Shown piece after piece: positions 17,092 through 25,184 of a stretch of 64,000 nt of DNA. The stretch is from NCBI RefSeq assembly GCF_019774615.1, contig NZ_CP081496.1, forward strand, positions 4,216,001-4,280,000, in the 5' to 3' direction. Source of the DNA: Streptomyces sp. BHT-5-2. Lineage in GTDB: Bacteria; Actinomycetota; Actinomycetes; Streptomycetales; Streptomycetaceae. Both the position numbers and the translations under genes were made by a program. Numbering within the stretch: the first letter of the stretch is position 1; every line of letters starts with the position of its first letter. The notes below the pieces were generated by a model. It was not told the DNA's origin. It saw only the letters and a program-made list of their open reading frames with translations, and searched no databases.

Positions 17092-17175
17092 ATGTCGGAC
17101 GTTGCCTATGTCGGCCTGACGGCCGCGGTGTTCGCCCTGATCGGCCTGGCGGCCAAGGGGGTGGGGCGCCGGTGA
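17092..17175 (+). CDS. 27-residue membrane peptide heading the kdp operon
   Basis: ATG at 17092 opens MSDVAYVGLTAAVFALIGLA followed by AKGVGRR and a TGA that overlaps the kdpF start codon (GTGA, 17172-17175). It is one transmembrane helix with a basic C-terminus. The coupling to kdpF and codon bias argue that it is translated. I recall similar tiny ORFs ahead of kdpF in other streptomycetes, but that needs a search. Role unknown; perhaps an additional small subunit or a leader controlling kdpF translation. Confidence 0.65.
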   Translation: MSDVAYVGLTAAVFALIGLAAKGVGRR

Positions 17176-17261
17176 ACGCGGAGAACATCATCGGCCTGAT
17201 CGTCGCCGCCGGCCTGGTGATCTACCTCGTCCTGTGCCTGATCTTTCCGGAGAAGTTCTAG
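17172..17261 (+). CDS. kdpF: KdpF, small subunit of the potassium-importing ATPase
   Basis: The 29-residue single-helix peptide ENIIGLIVAAGLVIYLVLCL then IFPEKF is the standard KdpF build, ending in the family's FPE(K/R)F motif. KdpF stabilises the KdpABC complex in the membrane. It starts at a GTG that overlaps the preceding tiny ORF, and kdpA begins 11 bp after its stop, with GGGAGG between. Confidence 0.9.
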   Translation: MNAENIIGLIVAAGLVIYLVLCLIFPEKF

Positions 17262-17272
17262 GGAGGGCCCGC

Positions 17273-18937
17273 ATGGGCGACGCCGCCGCCGGCTGGCTCC
17301 AAGTCACCGTGCTGGTGGTGGCACTGGCGCTCTCGCACCGTCCGCTGGGCGACTGTCTGGCGCACGTCCTGACCACCGGGCGGCACTGGCGGGTGGAGCG
17401 CCTGGTCTACCGGGCGGGCGGGGTGAACGGGGACACCGACCAGCGGTGGCCGGTCTATCTGCGCAGTCTGCTGGCCTTCTCCGTGGTGTCGGTGCTGTTC
17501 CTCTACGCGTTCCTGCGCCTGCAGGACCGTCTGCTGCTCTCGCTGGGCCGGAAGCCGGTGCCGGCGGACCTGGCGTTCAACACAGCGGCGTCGTTCGTCA
17601 CCAACACCAACTGGCAGGCGTACTCCGGCGAGTCGACGATGGGGCACCTGGTCCAGATGACGGGACTGGCGGTGCAGAACTTCGTCTCCGCGGCGGTGGG
17701 GATCGCCGTGGTCGCCGCGCTGATCCGCGGCTTCACCCGCGAACGCACCGACCGTGTGGGGAACTTCTGGGTGGACCTGACCCGGATCGTGCTGCGGGTG
17801 CTGCTGCCGGTCGCCTTCGTCTTCGCTGTGGTGCTGGTGGCGGCCGGCGTCATCCAGAACCTCCACGGCGACCAGGCGCTGACCACCCTGGCCGGCGGCC
17901 ACCAGAGCCTGCCCGGCGGACCGGTCGCCTCCCAGGAGGCGATCAAGGAGCTGGGCACCAACGGCGGCGGCTTCTTCGGCGCCAACTCCGCGCACCCGTT
18001 CGAGAATCCCAGCGGACTGACCAACCTGATCGAGATCTATCTGATGCTGGTGATCCCGTTCTCGCTGCCGCGGACCTTCGGCGCGATGGTCGGCGACCGT
18101 CGCCAGGGCTATGCGCTGGTCGCCGTCATGGCGGTGCTGTGGGCCGCCTCGGTCGCCCTGGTGACCGCCAACGAGCTGTACCGCGTGAGCAGTCCGGCCG
18201 GCGGTGCGGCCGGCGCGATGACGGAGGGCAAGGAGACCCGGTTCGGGATCTGGGCCTCGGCGCTGTTCGCGGTCTCCACCACCCTCACGTCCTGCGGAGC
18301 CACCAACTCGGCCCATGACTCCTACACTCCGGGCGGCGGCGGGATGACGATCTTCAACATGATGCTGGGGGAGATCGCGCCCGGCGGCACCGGCTCCGGG
18401 CTCTACGGCATCCTGATCCTGGCGCTGGTCGCGGTGTTCGTCGCCGGGCTGATGGTCGGCCGGACGCCGGAGTACCTGGGCAAGAAACTGCGCGGCCGGG
18501 AGATGCGGTTCGCCTCGCTGTACATCCTGACCACGCCCGCGCTGGTCCTCGTCGGTGCGGGACTGGCGATGGCGTTCCCCGGCGAGCGCGCGGCGATGCT
18601 CAATCCGGGCCCGCACGGCTTCTCGGAGGTGCTGTACGCGCTGACGTCGGCGGCCAACAACAACGGGTCGGCGTTCGCCGGGCTGAGCGCCGACACCGTC
18701 TGGTACAACACGGTCCTCGGTGTGGTGATGCTGCTGGGCCGCTTCCTGCCGATGGTGTTCGTGCTGGCGCTGGCCGGCTCGCTCGCCGGACAGCGGCCGG
18801 TGCCGGTCACCGCGGGCACCCTGCCCACCCACCGACCGCAGTTCATCGGCCTGTTGACCGGCGTGGTCCTCGTCGTCGTCGGTCTGACGTACTTCCCGGC
18901 GCTGGCACTGGGCCCGCTCGCGGAGGGGCTGCGCTGA
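17273..18937 (+). CDS. kdpA: KdpA, potassium-channel-like subunit of Kdp ATPase
   Basis: The 554-residue integral membrane protein has the K+-pore loops characteristic of KdpA: TNTNWQAYSGE, GTNGGGFFGANSAHPFENP, TSCGATNSAHDSYTPGGGG and SAANNNGSAFAGLS. It binds and passes K+ in the KdpFABC complex. The ATG at 17273 follows GGGAGG by 7 nt. Its TGA overlaps the kdpB ATG by one base, giving tight coupling. Length is normal for the family. Confidence 0.97.
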   Translation: MGDAAAGWLQVTVLVVALALSHRPLGDCLAHVLTTGRHWRVERLVYRAGGVNGDTDQRWPVYLRSLLAFSVVSVLFLYAFLRLQDRLLLSLGRKPVPADLAFNTAASFVTNTNWQAYSGESTMGHLVQMTGLAVQNFVSAAVGIAVVAALIRGFTRERTDRVGNFWVDLTRIVLRVLLPVAFVFAVVLVAAGVIQNLHGDQALTTLAGGHQSLPGGPVASQEAIKELGTNGGGFFGANSAHPFENPSGLTNLIEIYLMLVIPFSLPRTFGAMVGDRRQGYALVAVMAVLWAASVALVTANELYRVSSPAGGAAGAMTEGKETRFGIWASALFAVSTTLTSCGATNSAHDSYTPGGGGMTIFNMMLGEIAPGGTGSGLYGILILALVAVFVAGLMVGRTPEYLGKKLRGREMRFASLYILTTPALVLVGAGLAMAFPGERAAMLNPGPHGFSEVLYALTSAANNNGSAFAGLSADTVWYNTVLGVVMLLGRFLPMVFVLALAGSLAGQRPVPVTAGTLPTHRPQFIGLLTGVVLVVVGLTYFPALALGPLAEGLR

Positions 18938-21066
18938 TGTCCTCGACCGCCGCTCCGTCCGCCGTGCCGCCGGACTCCGGCCGCCCGCCGGAGCGGGTCC
19001 CGGGCGGGCTGCTGGATTCCCGGCAGGTGCTGCGCGCGCTCCCCGACGCGCTGCGGAAGCTGGATCCGCGGCGGATGTTCCACAGCCCGGTGATGTTCGT
19101 GGTCGAGGTCGGTGCGGCGCTGACGACGCTGTCGGCGATCCGGACGCCCGGCCTCTTCGCCTGGGTGATCACCGTCTGGCTGTGGCTGACCGTGGTGTTC
19201 GCCAACCTCGCCGAGGCGGTGGCGGAGGGCCGCGGCAAGGCGCAGGCGGCCACGTTGCGCCGCACCAGGACCACCACCACGGCGCGCCGGCTCACCGACT
19301 GGCGGCCCGGCGCCACCGACCTCGTCGAGGCCGAAGTACCGTGCACCGCCCTGCGGTTGGGCGACCATGTGATCGTCGAAGCCGGCCAGCCCATCCCGGG
19401 CGACGGCGACGTCGTCGAGGGCATCGCGAGCGTCGACGAGTCGGCCGTCACCGGGGAGTCGGCGCCGGTGATCCGGGAGTCCGGCGGCGACCGGTCGGCC
19501 GTCACCGGCGGCACGAAGGTGCTCTCGGACCGGATCGTGGTCCGGATCACCGCCCGGCCCGGGGAGACCTTCATCGACCGGATGATCGCCCTCGTCGAGG
19601 GGGCGGCCCGGCAGCGGACGCCGAACGAGATCGCGCTGAACGTCCTGCTCGCGTCGCTGACGATCGTCTTCCTGGTCGCGGTGGTGACGCTCCAGCCGTT
19701 CGCCGTCTACGCCGGCGCCGAACAGCCCCTGGTCATCCTCGTCGCGCTGGTCGTGGCGCTGATCCCCACCACGATCGGCGCACTGCTGCCCGCCATCGGC
19801 ATCGCCGGCATGGACCGGCTGGTGCAGCGCAACGTGCTGGCGATGTCGGGACGCGCGGTGGAGGCCGCGGGCGACGTCAACACCCTGCTGCTGGACAAGA
19901 CCGGCACCATCACCCTCGGCAACCGGCAGGCCGCCGCGTTCCTGCCGGTGCCGGGGGTGGGCGTGGACGAACTCGCCGACGCCGCCCAGCTGTCCTCACT
20001 CGCCGACGAGACCCCCGAAGGCCGGTCGATCGTCGTCCTCGCCAAGGAGCAGTACGCGCTGCGCGGCCGGGAGGAGGGCGAGCTGGACGGGGCCGTGTTC
20101 GTGCCCTTCTCCGCGCAGAGCCGGATGAGCGGCGTCGACCTCGGAGCTCCGCCGGAGCGGCGCTCGCTGCGCAAGGGCGCGGCGACCGCGGTGATGCGCT
20201 GGGTCCGCGACAACGGCGGGCACCCCACCGCCGACGTCGGTCACGTCGTCGACGGCATCTCGGCGGGCGGCGGGACCCCGCTGGTCGTCGGCCAGGTGAC
20301 CCGGAGCGGTGGGTCGCCGGACGCCAGGGTGCTGGGCGTCGTCCACCTCAAGGACGTCGTGAAGGAGGGCATGCGCGACCGGTTCGACCGGCTGCGCCGG
20401 ATGGGCATCAGAACCGTCATGATCACCGGCGACAACCCGCTCACCGCCCATGCCATCGCGCAGGAGGCGGGCGTGGACGACTTCCTGGCCGAGGCCGCGC
20501 CCGAGGACAAGATGGCGCTGATCCGGCGCGAGCAGGAGGGCGGCAAGCTCGTCGCGATGACCGGGGACGGGACGAACGACGCCCCGGCGCTGGCCCAGGC
20601 CGACGTGGGCGTGGCGATGAACACCGGTACGTCGGCCGCCAAGGAGGCCGGCAACATGGTCGACCTCGACTCCAACCCGACCAAGCTCATCGAGATCGTC
20701 GAGATCGGCAAGCAACTCCTCATCACCCGCGGCGCATTGACCACCTTCTCCATCGCCAACGACGTCGCCAAGTACTTCGCGATCATCCCCGCGATGTTCG
20801 CCGGCGTCTATCCGGGCCTGGACCGGCTCAACATCATGCGGCTGCACAGCCCGGCCTCGGCGATCACCTCGGCCGTCGTCTTCAACGCGCTGATCATCGT
20901 CGCGCTGATCCCGCTCGCGCTGCGCGGTGTGCGCTACCGCCCGTCCTCCGCCGCCGAACTGCTGCGCCGCAACATCCGGCTCTACGGGCTCGGCGGGCTC
21001 GTCCTGCCGTTCCTCGGCATCAAACTGCTCGACCTCGTCATCCAGTTCCTCCCCGGCCTGCGCTGA
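18937..21066 (+). CDS. kdpB: KdpB, P-type ATPase catalytic subunit
   Basis: The 709-residue P-type ATPase has phosphorylation site Asp320 in LLLDKTGTITLGN, actuator motif SAVTGESAPVIRES, nucleotide-domain FSAQSRMSGVDL and KGAATAV, and hinge MTGDGTNDAPALAQADVGVAMNTGT. All key motifs are intact. An alanine/proline-rich N-terminus of about 25 residues precedes the first conserved segment. It hydrolyses ATP to drive K+ uptake with KdpA, KdpC and KdpF. Confidence 0.97.
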   Translation: MSSTAAPSAVPPDSGRPPERVPGGLLDSRQVLRALPDALRKLDPRRMFHSPVMFVVEVGAALTTLSAIRTPGLFAWVITVWLWLTVVFANLAEAVAEGRGKAQAATLRRTRTTTTARRLTDWRPGATDLVEAEVPCTALRLGDHVIVEAGQPIPGDGDVVEGIASVDESAVTGESAPVIRESGGDRSAVTGGTKVLSDRIVVRITARPGETFIDRMIALVEGAARQRTPNEIALNVLLASLTIVFLVAVVTLQPFAVYAGAEQPLVILVALVVALIPTTIGALLPAIGIAGMDRLVQRNVLAMSGRAVEAAGDVNTLLLDKTGTITLGNRQAAAFLPVPGVGVDELADAAQLSSLADETPEGRSIVVLAKEQYALRGREEGELDGAVFVPFSAQSRMSGVDLGAPPERRSLRKGAATAVMRWVRDNGGHPTADVGHVVDGISAGGGTPLVVGQVTRSGGSPDARVLGVVHLKDVVKEGMRDRFDRLRRMGIRTVMITGDNPLTAHAIAQEAGVDDFLAEAAPEDKMALIRREQEGGKLVAMTGDGTNDAPALAQADVGVAMNTGTSAAKEAGNMVDLDSNPTKLIEIVEIGKQLLITRGALTTFSIANDVAKYFAIIPAMFAGVYPGLDRLNIMRLHSPASAITSAVVFNALIIVALIPLALRGVRYRPSSAAELLRRNIRLYGLGGLVLPFLGIKLLDLVIQFLPGLR

Positions 21067-21094
21067 CGGGCCGGCGCCGAGAGGAGAGGGCACC

Positions 21095-21763
21095 ATGGCG
21101 CGCCTCCCGCTTCCCGCCGTACTGCGCCGCCATCTGGCCGCGCTGCGGATGCTGCTGGTGTTCACCGCGGTCACCGGCATCGGCTATCCGCTGCTGGTCA
21201 CCGGCATCGCCCAGGCCGGGCTCGCCGAGCGGGCCGACGGGTCCGTGGTGCGGATGCACGGCACCGCGGTGGCCTCCCGCCTGATCGGCCAGAACTTCGA
21301 CCTCCCGCGGCGCGACCCGGGCGATCCGCACGAGGTCCCGCGCCCCGACCCGGCGTGGTTCCAGCCCCGCCCGTCCGCCGGCGGCTACGACGCCGACGCC
21401 TCCGGGGCCGGCAACCTCGGCCCCACCAATCCCCTGCTCACCGCGACCGTCCGGGCCCGCCGCGCCGCGGTCGCCGCCTTCGACGGCGTGCCGCCCGCGA
21501 CCGTTCCCGCGGACGCCCTGACCGGCAGCGGCTCCGGCCTCGATCCGGCGATCTCCCCGGCGTACGCCTACCAGCAGGTCGGGCGGGTCGCGCGGGCCCG
21601 GCACCGCTCCCCCACGCTGGTCCGGCGCCTGGTCACCCGTCAGCTCCACGGCCGGGACCTGGGCTTCCTGGGCGAGCCGTACGTCGATGTGGTGGAGCTG
21701 AACCAGGCACTGGCCGACGCGGTCCGGGCGGGCGGCCCCGGGCTCAGGCACGCACCGGGCTGA
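21095..21763 (+). CDS. kdpC: KdpC subunit of Kdp ATPase
   Basis: The 222-residue protein has one N-terminal helix (MLLVFTAVTGIGYPLLVTGI) and the KdpC periplasmic motifs ASRLIGQNF, WFQPRPSA, SGAGNLGPTNP and TGSGSGLDPAISPAYAYQQ, ending in ELNQALADA. KdpC assists ATP binding and complex assembly. GAGGAGAGGG precedes the ATG by about 7 nt, and kdpB ends 28 bp upstream. Confidence 0.96.
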   Translation: MARLPLPAVLRRHLAALRMLLVFTAVTGIGYPLLVTGIAQAGLAERADGSVVRMHGTAVASRLIGQNFDLPRRDPGDPHEVPRPDPAWFQPRPSAGGYDADASGAGNLGPTNPLLTATVRARRAAVAAFDGVPPATVPADALTGSGSGLDPAISPAYAYQQVGRVARARHRSPTLVRRLVTRQLHGRDLGFLGEPYVDVVELNQALADAVRAGGPGLRHAPG

Positions 21764-21863
21764 CGGACTCTGGGCGCTCCGAGCTGCCCGGATCAGGAAA
21801 ACGTCAACATCCCCCCGTTCTGCCGCGGCCCGGCCGCGGTGGTGTGACCATGGCACCCAACCC

Positions 21864-24485
21864 ATGTCCGCTCGGCCGCCCGAGGTCCCCTCGCCGAACC
21901 AGGCGCCGTGGGATCGTGGCGGAATGGCGAGGGAGGGGCTTTCGGTGGCGCCGAATGGGGTCGCGGCCGGGGCGCCGGACGCACGCCCGGGGAAGCTCAA
22001 GGTGTTCCTCGGCGCGGCGCCCGGCGTGGGCAAGACGTACCGGATGCTGGACGAGGGGCGCCGGCGACTGCGGCGCGGCACCGACGTGGTGGTGGCGTAT
22101 GCCGAGTGCCACGGCCGGCGGCACACCGAGGAGCAGCTCGCCGGGCTGGAGGTCGTCCCGCGGCTGCACCGCTCCTACCGCGGTACGACCTTCACCGAGC
22201 TGGATCTGGACGCCGTCCTCGCCCGTCGCCCCGCGGTCGCCCTGGTCGACGAACTGCCGCACACCAACGTGCCCGGCGGCCGCAACGCCAAGCGCTGGCA
22301 GGACATCGACGAGCTGCTGGCCGCCGGCATCGACGTGGTCACCACCGTCAACGTCCAGCACCTGGAGTCGCTCAACGACGTGGTCGAGAAGATCACCGGA
22401 GTCCCGCAGCGGGAGACCGTGCCGGACGAGGTGGTCCGCCGCGCCGACCAGATCGAGCTGGTGGACATGCCCGCCGAGGCGCTGCGCCGACGTATGGCGC
22501 ACGGCAACATCTACCAGCCCGAGAAGGTCGACGCCGCGCTCGCGCACTACTTCCGCATCGGGAATCTGACGGCCCTTCGGGAGCTGGCGCTCCTGTGGGT
22601 CGCGGGCCGGGTCGACGAGACCCTGCAGAGGTACCGGTCCGAACACGGCATCGGCACGGTCTGGGAGACCCGCGAACGCGTGGTGGTGGCGCTCACCGGC
22701 GGCCCGGAGGGCGAGACGCTGATCCGCCGCGCGGAGCGGATCGCGGGCCGGTCGTCGGGCGGCGACCTGCTGGCCGTCCACGTCGCCCGCAGCGACGGTC
22801 TCGCCTACGCCTCCCCCGCCGCGCTCGCCAAGCAGCGCGCCCTGGTGGAGAAGCTGGGCGGCAGCTACCACTCCGTCGTCGGCGACCATGTGCCCACCGC
22901 GCTGCTGGACTTCGCCCGCGCCGAGAACGCCACCCAGCTCGTCCTGGGCACCAGCCGCCGCAGCTGGCTGTCCCGGCTGGTGGCACCGCGCGGCATCGGG
23001 GAGGACACCGTCGAGCTGTCCGGCGACATCGACGTCCACATGGTCACCCACGAACGGGCCGGCCGCGGCCGCCGGTTGACGATGCCCGGCTGGCAGCTGC
23101 CGCACTCCCGACGCGTCGCGGGCCCGGTGGCCGGCCTCGTCCTCCCCTCCCTCCTGACCACCGTGCTCACCCACACCCGGGGCGCCCTCAACCTGACCAG
23201 CGAGGCGCTGCTCTTCCTGGTGACCGTCGTCGGCGTGGCCTGCTTCGGCGGCGTGGTCTCCGCGCTGCTCGCCTCGCTCACCGCGTCGCTGCTGCTCAAC
23301 TACTACTTCATCCCGCCCAGCGGCGAGTTCACCATCACCGAGCCCAACAACGCGCTGGCGCTCGCCGTCTTCGCGCTGGTCGCGGGCACCGTCGCCGCCC
23401 TGGTGGACCGCTCCCTGCGGCTGTCCCGGCGGGCCGCCAGCGCCACCGCGGAGGCCGAGACGCTGTCGTCCATGGCCGGCACCATCCTCCGTGGCGAGCA
23501 GGGGGTCGCGGTGCTGCTGGAGCGCACCCGGGAGTCGTTCGGCATGACGTCCGCCGAGCTCGTCCCGCGTGCCGACCTCGACGCCGACGCCGACGAGGAG
23601 AGCGACGGCCTGGTGAAGGTGCCGGCCGGACCGGACCGCCTGCTCGTCCTCCGCGGCCGCCGGCTGCCCGCCTCCGAACACCGCGTACTGACCGCCTTCG
23701 CCGCCCATCTGGCCGCCGCCCTCGACCGCGCCCGACTGGTGGAGGCCGCCGCCGAGGTCGAACCCGTCAAGGCGGCGGACCGGCTGCGCACCGCGCTGCT
23801 GGCCGCGGTCAGCCACGACCTGCGGACACCGCTGGCCGGCGGACGCGCCGCGATCAGCTCCCTGCGCAGCGCGGACGTGGACTTCACCCCGGCCGAACGC
23901 GAGGAACTGCTGGCCACCGCCGAGGACTCGCTGATCCAGCTCAACCGACTGGTCGACAACCTCCTGGACATGAGCCGGCTCCGCGCCGGCGCGCTCGCCC
24001 TGAACCTCCAGCCCACCGCCTTCGCCGACGTCCTGCCGACGGCCCTGTCCACTCTGGCCGCGTCCCCGGTACGGATCGAGACCCAGGGCCTGACGGAGGT
24101 TTGCGACGTCCTCGCCGACCCGCCGCTCCTGGAACGGGTCATCGCCAACCTCGTCACCAATGCGGTGCGCCACTCCGACGCCGGGCAGCGGGTGCTGATC
24201 ACCGCCAGTGCCCTGGGCCGACGGGTCGAGCTGCGGGTCGTCGACAAGGGCCCCGGGCTGCCGCCGGAGGACCGGGACCGGATCTTCGTGCCGTTCCAGC
24301 GGCTGGGCGACCGCGACAACACCAGCGGCCTGGGACTGGGCCTCGCGCTCTCCCGGGGCCTGGCCGAGGCGATGGGCGGCACCCTCGACCCCGAGGACAC
24401 CCCGGGCGGCGGGCTGACCATGGTCCTCTCCCTGCCCGCCGCAGCGGCACAGAAGGCGCCGGTGGAAGCGGTGGAGCTCGGCTGA
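21864..24485 (+). CDS. kdpD: KdpD osmosensitive potassium sensor histidine kinase (intact copy)
   Basis: The protein of up to 873 residues has the KdpD ATP-binding N-domain (FLGAAPGVGKTYRMLDEG), the USP domain (VVVALTGGPEGETLIRRA), four helices of DUF4118 and a complete kinase: H-box SHDLRTPL with His651, N-box NLVTNAVRHSD, G1 DKGPGLPPED, F-box FVPFQRL and G2 GLGLGLALSRG. It should phosphorylate a KdpE response regulator, but none lies in this window. The first ATG (21864) is reported; an ATG at 21924 is nearly as likely, as neither has a strong ribosome binding site. Confidence 0.92.
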   Translation: MSARPPEVPSPNQAPWDRGGMAREGLSVAPNGVAAGAPDARPGKLKVFLGAAPGVGKTYRMLDEGRRRLRRGTDVVVAYAECHGRRHTEEQLAGLEVVPRLHRSYRGTTFTELDLDAVLARRPAVALVDELPHTNVPGGRNAKRWQDIDELLAAGIDVVTTVNVQHLESLNDVVEKITGVPQRETVPDEVVRRADQIELVDMPAEALRRRMAHGNIYQPEKVDAALAHYFRIGNLTALRELALLWVAGRVDETLQRYRSEHGIGTVWETRERVVVALTGGPEGETLIRRAERIAGRSSGGDLLAVHVARSDGLAYASPAALAKQRALVEKLGGSYHSVVGDHVPTALLDFARAENATQLVLGTSRRSWLSRLVAPRGIGEDTVELSGDIDVHMVTHERAGRGRRLTMPGWQLPHSRRVAGPVAGLVLPSLLTTVLTHTRGALNLTSEALLFLVTVVGVACFGGVVSALLASLTASLLLNYYFIPPSGEFTITEPNNALALAVFALVAGTVAALVDRSLRLSRRAASATAEAETLSSMAGTILRGEQGVAVLLERTRESFGMTSAELVPRADLDADADEESDGLVKVPAGPDRLLVLRGRRLPASEHRVLTAFAAHLAAALDRARLVEAAAEVEPVKAADRLRTALLAAVSHDLRTPLAGGRAAISSLRSADVDFTPAEREELLATAEDSLIQLNRLVDNLLDMSRLRAGALALNLQPTAFADVLPTALSTLAASPVRIETQGLTEVCDVLADPPLLERVIANLVTNAVRHSDAGQRVLITASALGRRVELRVVDKGPGLPPEDRDRIFVPFQRLGDRDNTSGLGLGLALSRGLAEAMGGTLDPEDTPGGGLTMVLSLPAAAAQKAPVEAVELG

Positions 24486-24547
24486 TGCGCGCAGCCACGC
24501 AGCCACGCGAGACCGGGTGCGCGGCGCATCCGGAGGAAGGAGCGTCG

Positions 24548-24961
24548 ATGGACACGGGGGCGGTGGCCGTGCTGGCGGGAATCGCCGCGTTCGGCGGCCT
24601 GCTCGGCGTGCTGGCCGGGCTGTTCGGGCTCCGGCAGGTGCGCCGGGTGCAGCGGACCGGGGTGGGCGTGGCGGCCCTGGTCAAGCAGCCCCCGGGCCGC
24701 ACCTCCGACGGGTCGGGCCGACCGCGTCCGCTGCTCCAGTTCGTGACCGACGACGAGCGCGTGATGGAGATCGTCTGCCCCGTGGCACCGACCCGCCGGC
24801 GTCCGCTCACCGACGGCGACCGCGTGCTCCTCCGCTACGACCCCGCCGATCCACGGACCGTCGTCGTCCAGGGACGGGAACACCTGGGCCTGGAACGGGC
24901 CTTCATCGCCGGCGGTGCGGCCGTCCTACTGCTGTCGCTGACGCTGCTGACGGTCGCGTAG
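24548..24961 (+). CDS. DUF3592-type membrane protein
   Basis: The 137-residue protein has an N-terminal helix (AVLAGIAAFGGLLGVLAGLF), a soluble beta-rich middle (FVTDDERVMEIV, DGDRVLLRYDPADPRTVVVQ) and a C-terminal helix (AFIAGGAAVLLLSLTLLTVA). The layout of two helices around a domain with a DPADP-type turn matches DUF3592. GGAGGAAGGAG lies just before the ATG at 24548. It follows kdpD by 62 bp and probably ends the kdp transcript; no K+-related role is known. Confidence 0.75.
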   Translation: MDTGAVAVLAGIAAFGGLLGVLAGLFGLRQVRRVQRTGVGVAALVKQPPGRTSDGSGRPRPLLQFVTDDERVMEIVCPVAPTRRRPLTDGDRVLLRYDPADPRTVVVQGREHLGLERAFIAGGAAVLLLSLTLLTVA

Positions 24962-25094
24962 TCGCCCGTTCCGGGGCGGCGTATTCGGGGCGGCGGCCAC
25001 CACGCACGACCGCACCCCCTCGTCCCTCCCCTGCGAAAGGTCCGGTCGTCATGTCCGAACGCGCCCGCAGGGCGTAGGAACCGTGGCAGTAACT

Positions 25095-25121
25095 CGCTAA
25101 AACCCGGTAGGTTTTCCAGCG
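25095..25121. promoter_or_regulatory. Hairpin in the leader of the antiporter gene
   Basis: AAAACC at 25099-25104 pairs with GGTTTT at 25110-25115 around CGGTA, and CGCT (25095-25098) pairs with AGCG (25118-25121) after a small internal loop. It stands 64 bp before the antiporter start and 130 bp after the DUF3592 gene. It may terminate the upstream transcript or mark an operator; there is no long U-tract. I do not recognise a riboswitch. Confidence 0.4.
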
Positions 25122-25184
25122 GAGTGCCGGGAAGTCTGGTCGGCGACGGTTCAACAACAGCCGGAGCCATCGAGAGACGAGCGC

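Noticed and set aside
14462..24485. The two KdpD genes as products of a recent tandem duplication
   Set aside because: They share architecture, but the sequences differ widely in the membrane and kinase regions, so any duplication is old.
21908..24961. 1017-codon forward ORF over kdpD
   Set aside because: The part over kdpD is a shadow frame; only its last 138 codons (from 24548) are a real gene, the DUF3592 protein.
25095..25121. Riboswitch before the antiporter gene
   Set aside because: The hairpin is small and lacks any conserved riboswitch core that I can recognise; kept only as a hairpin.
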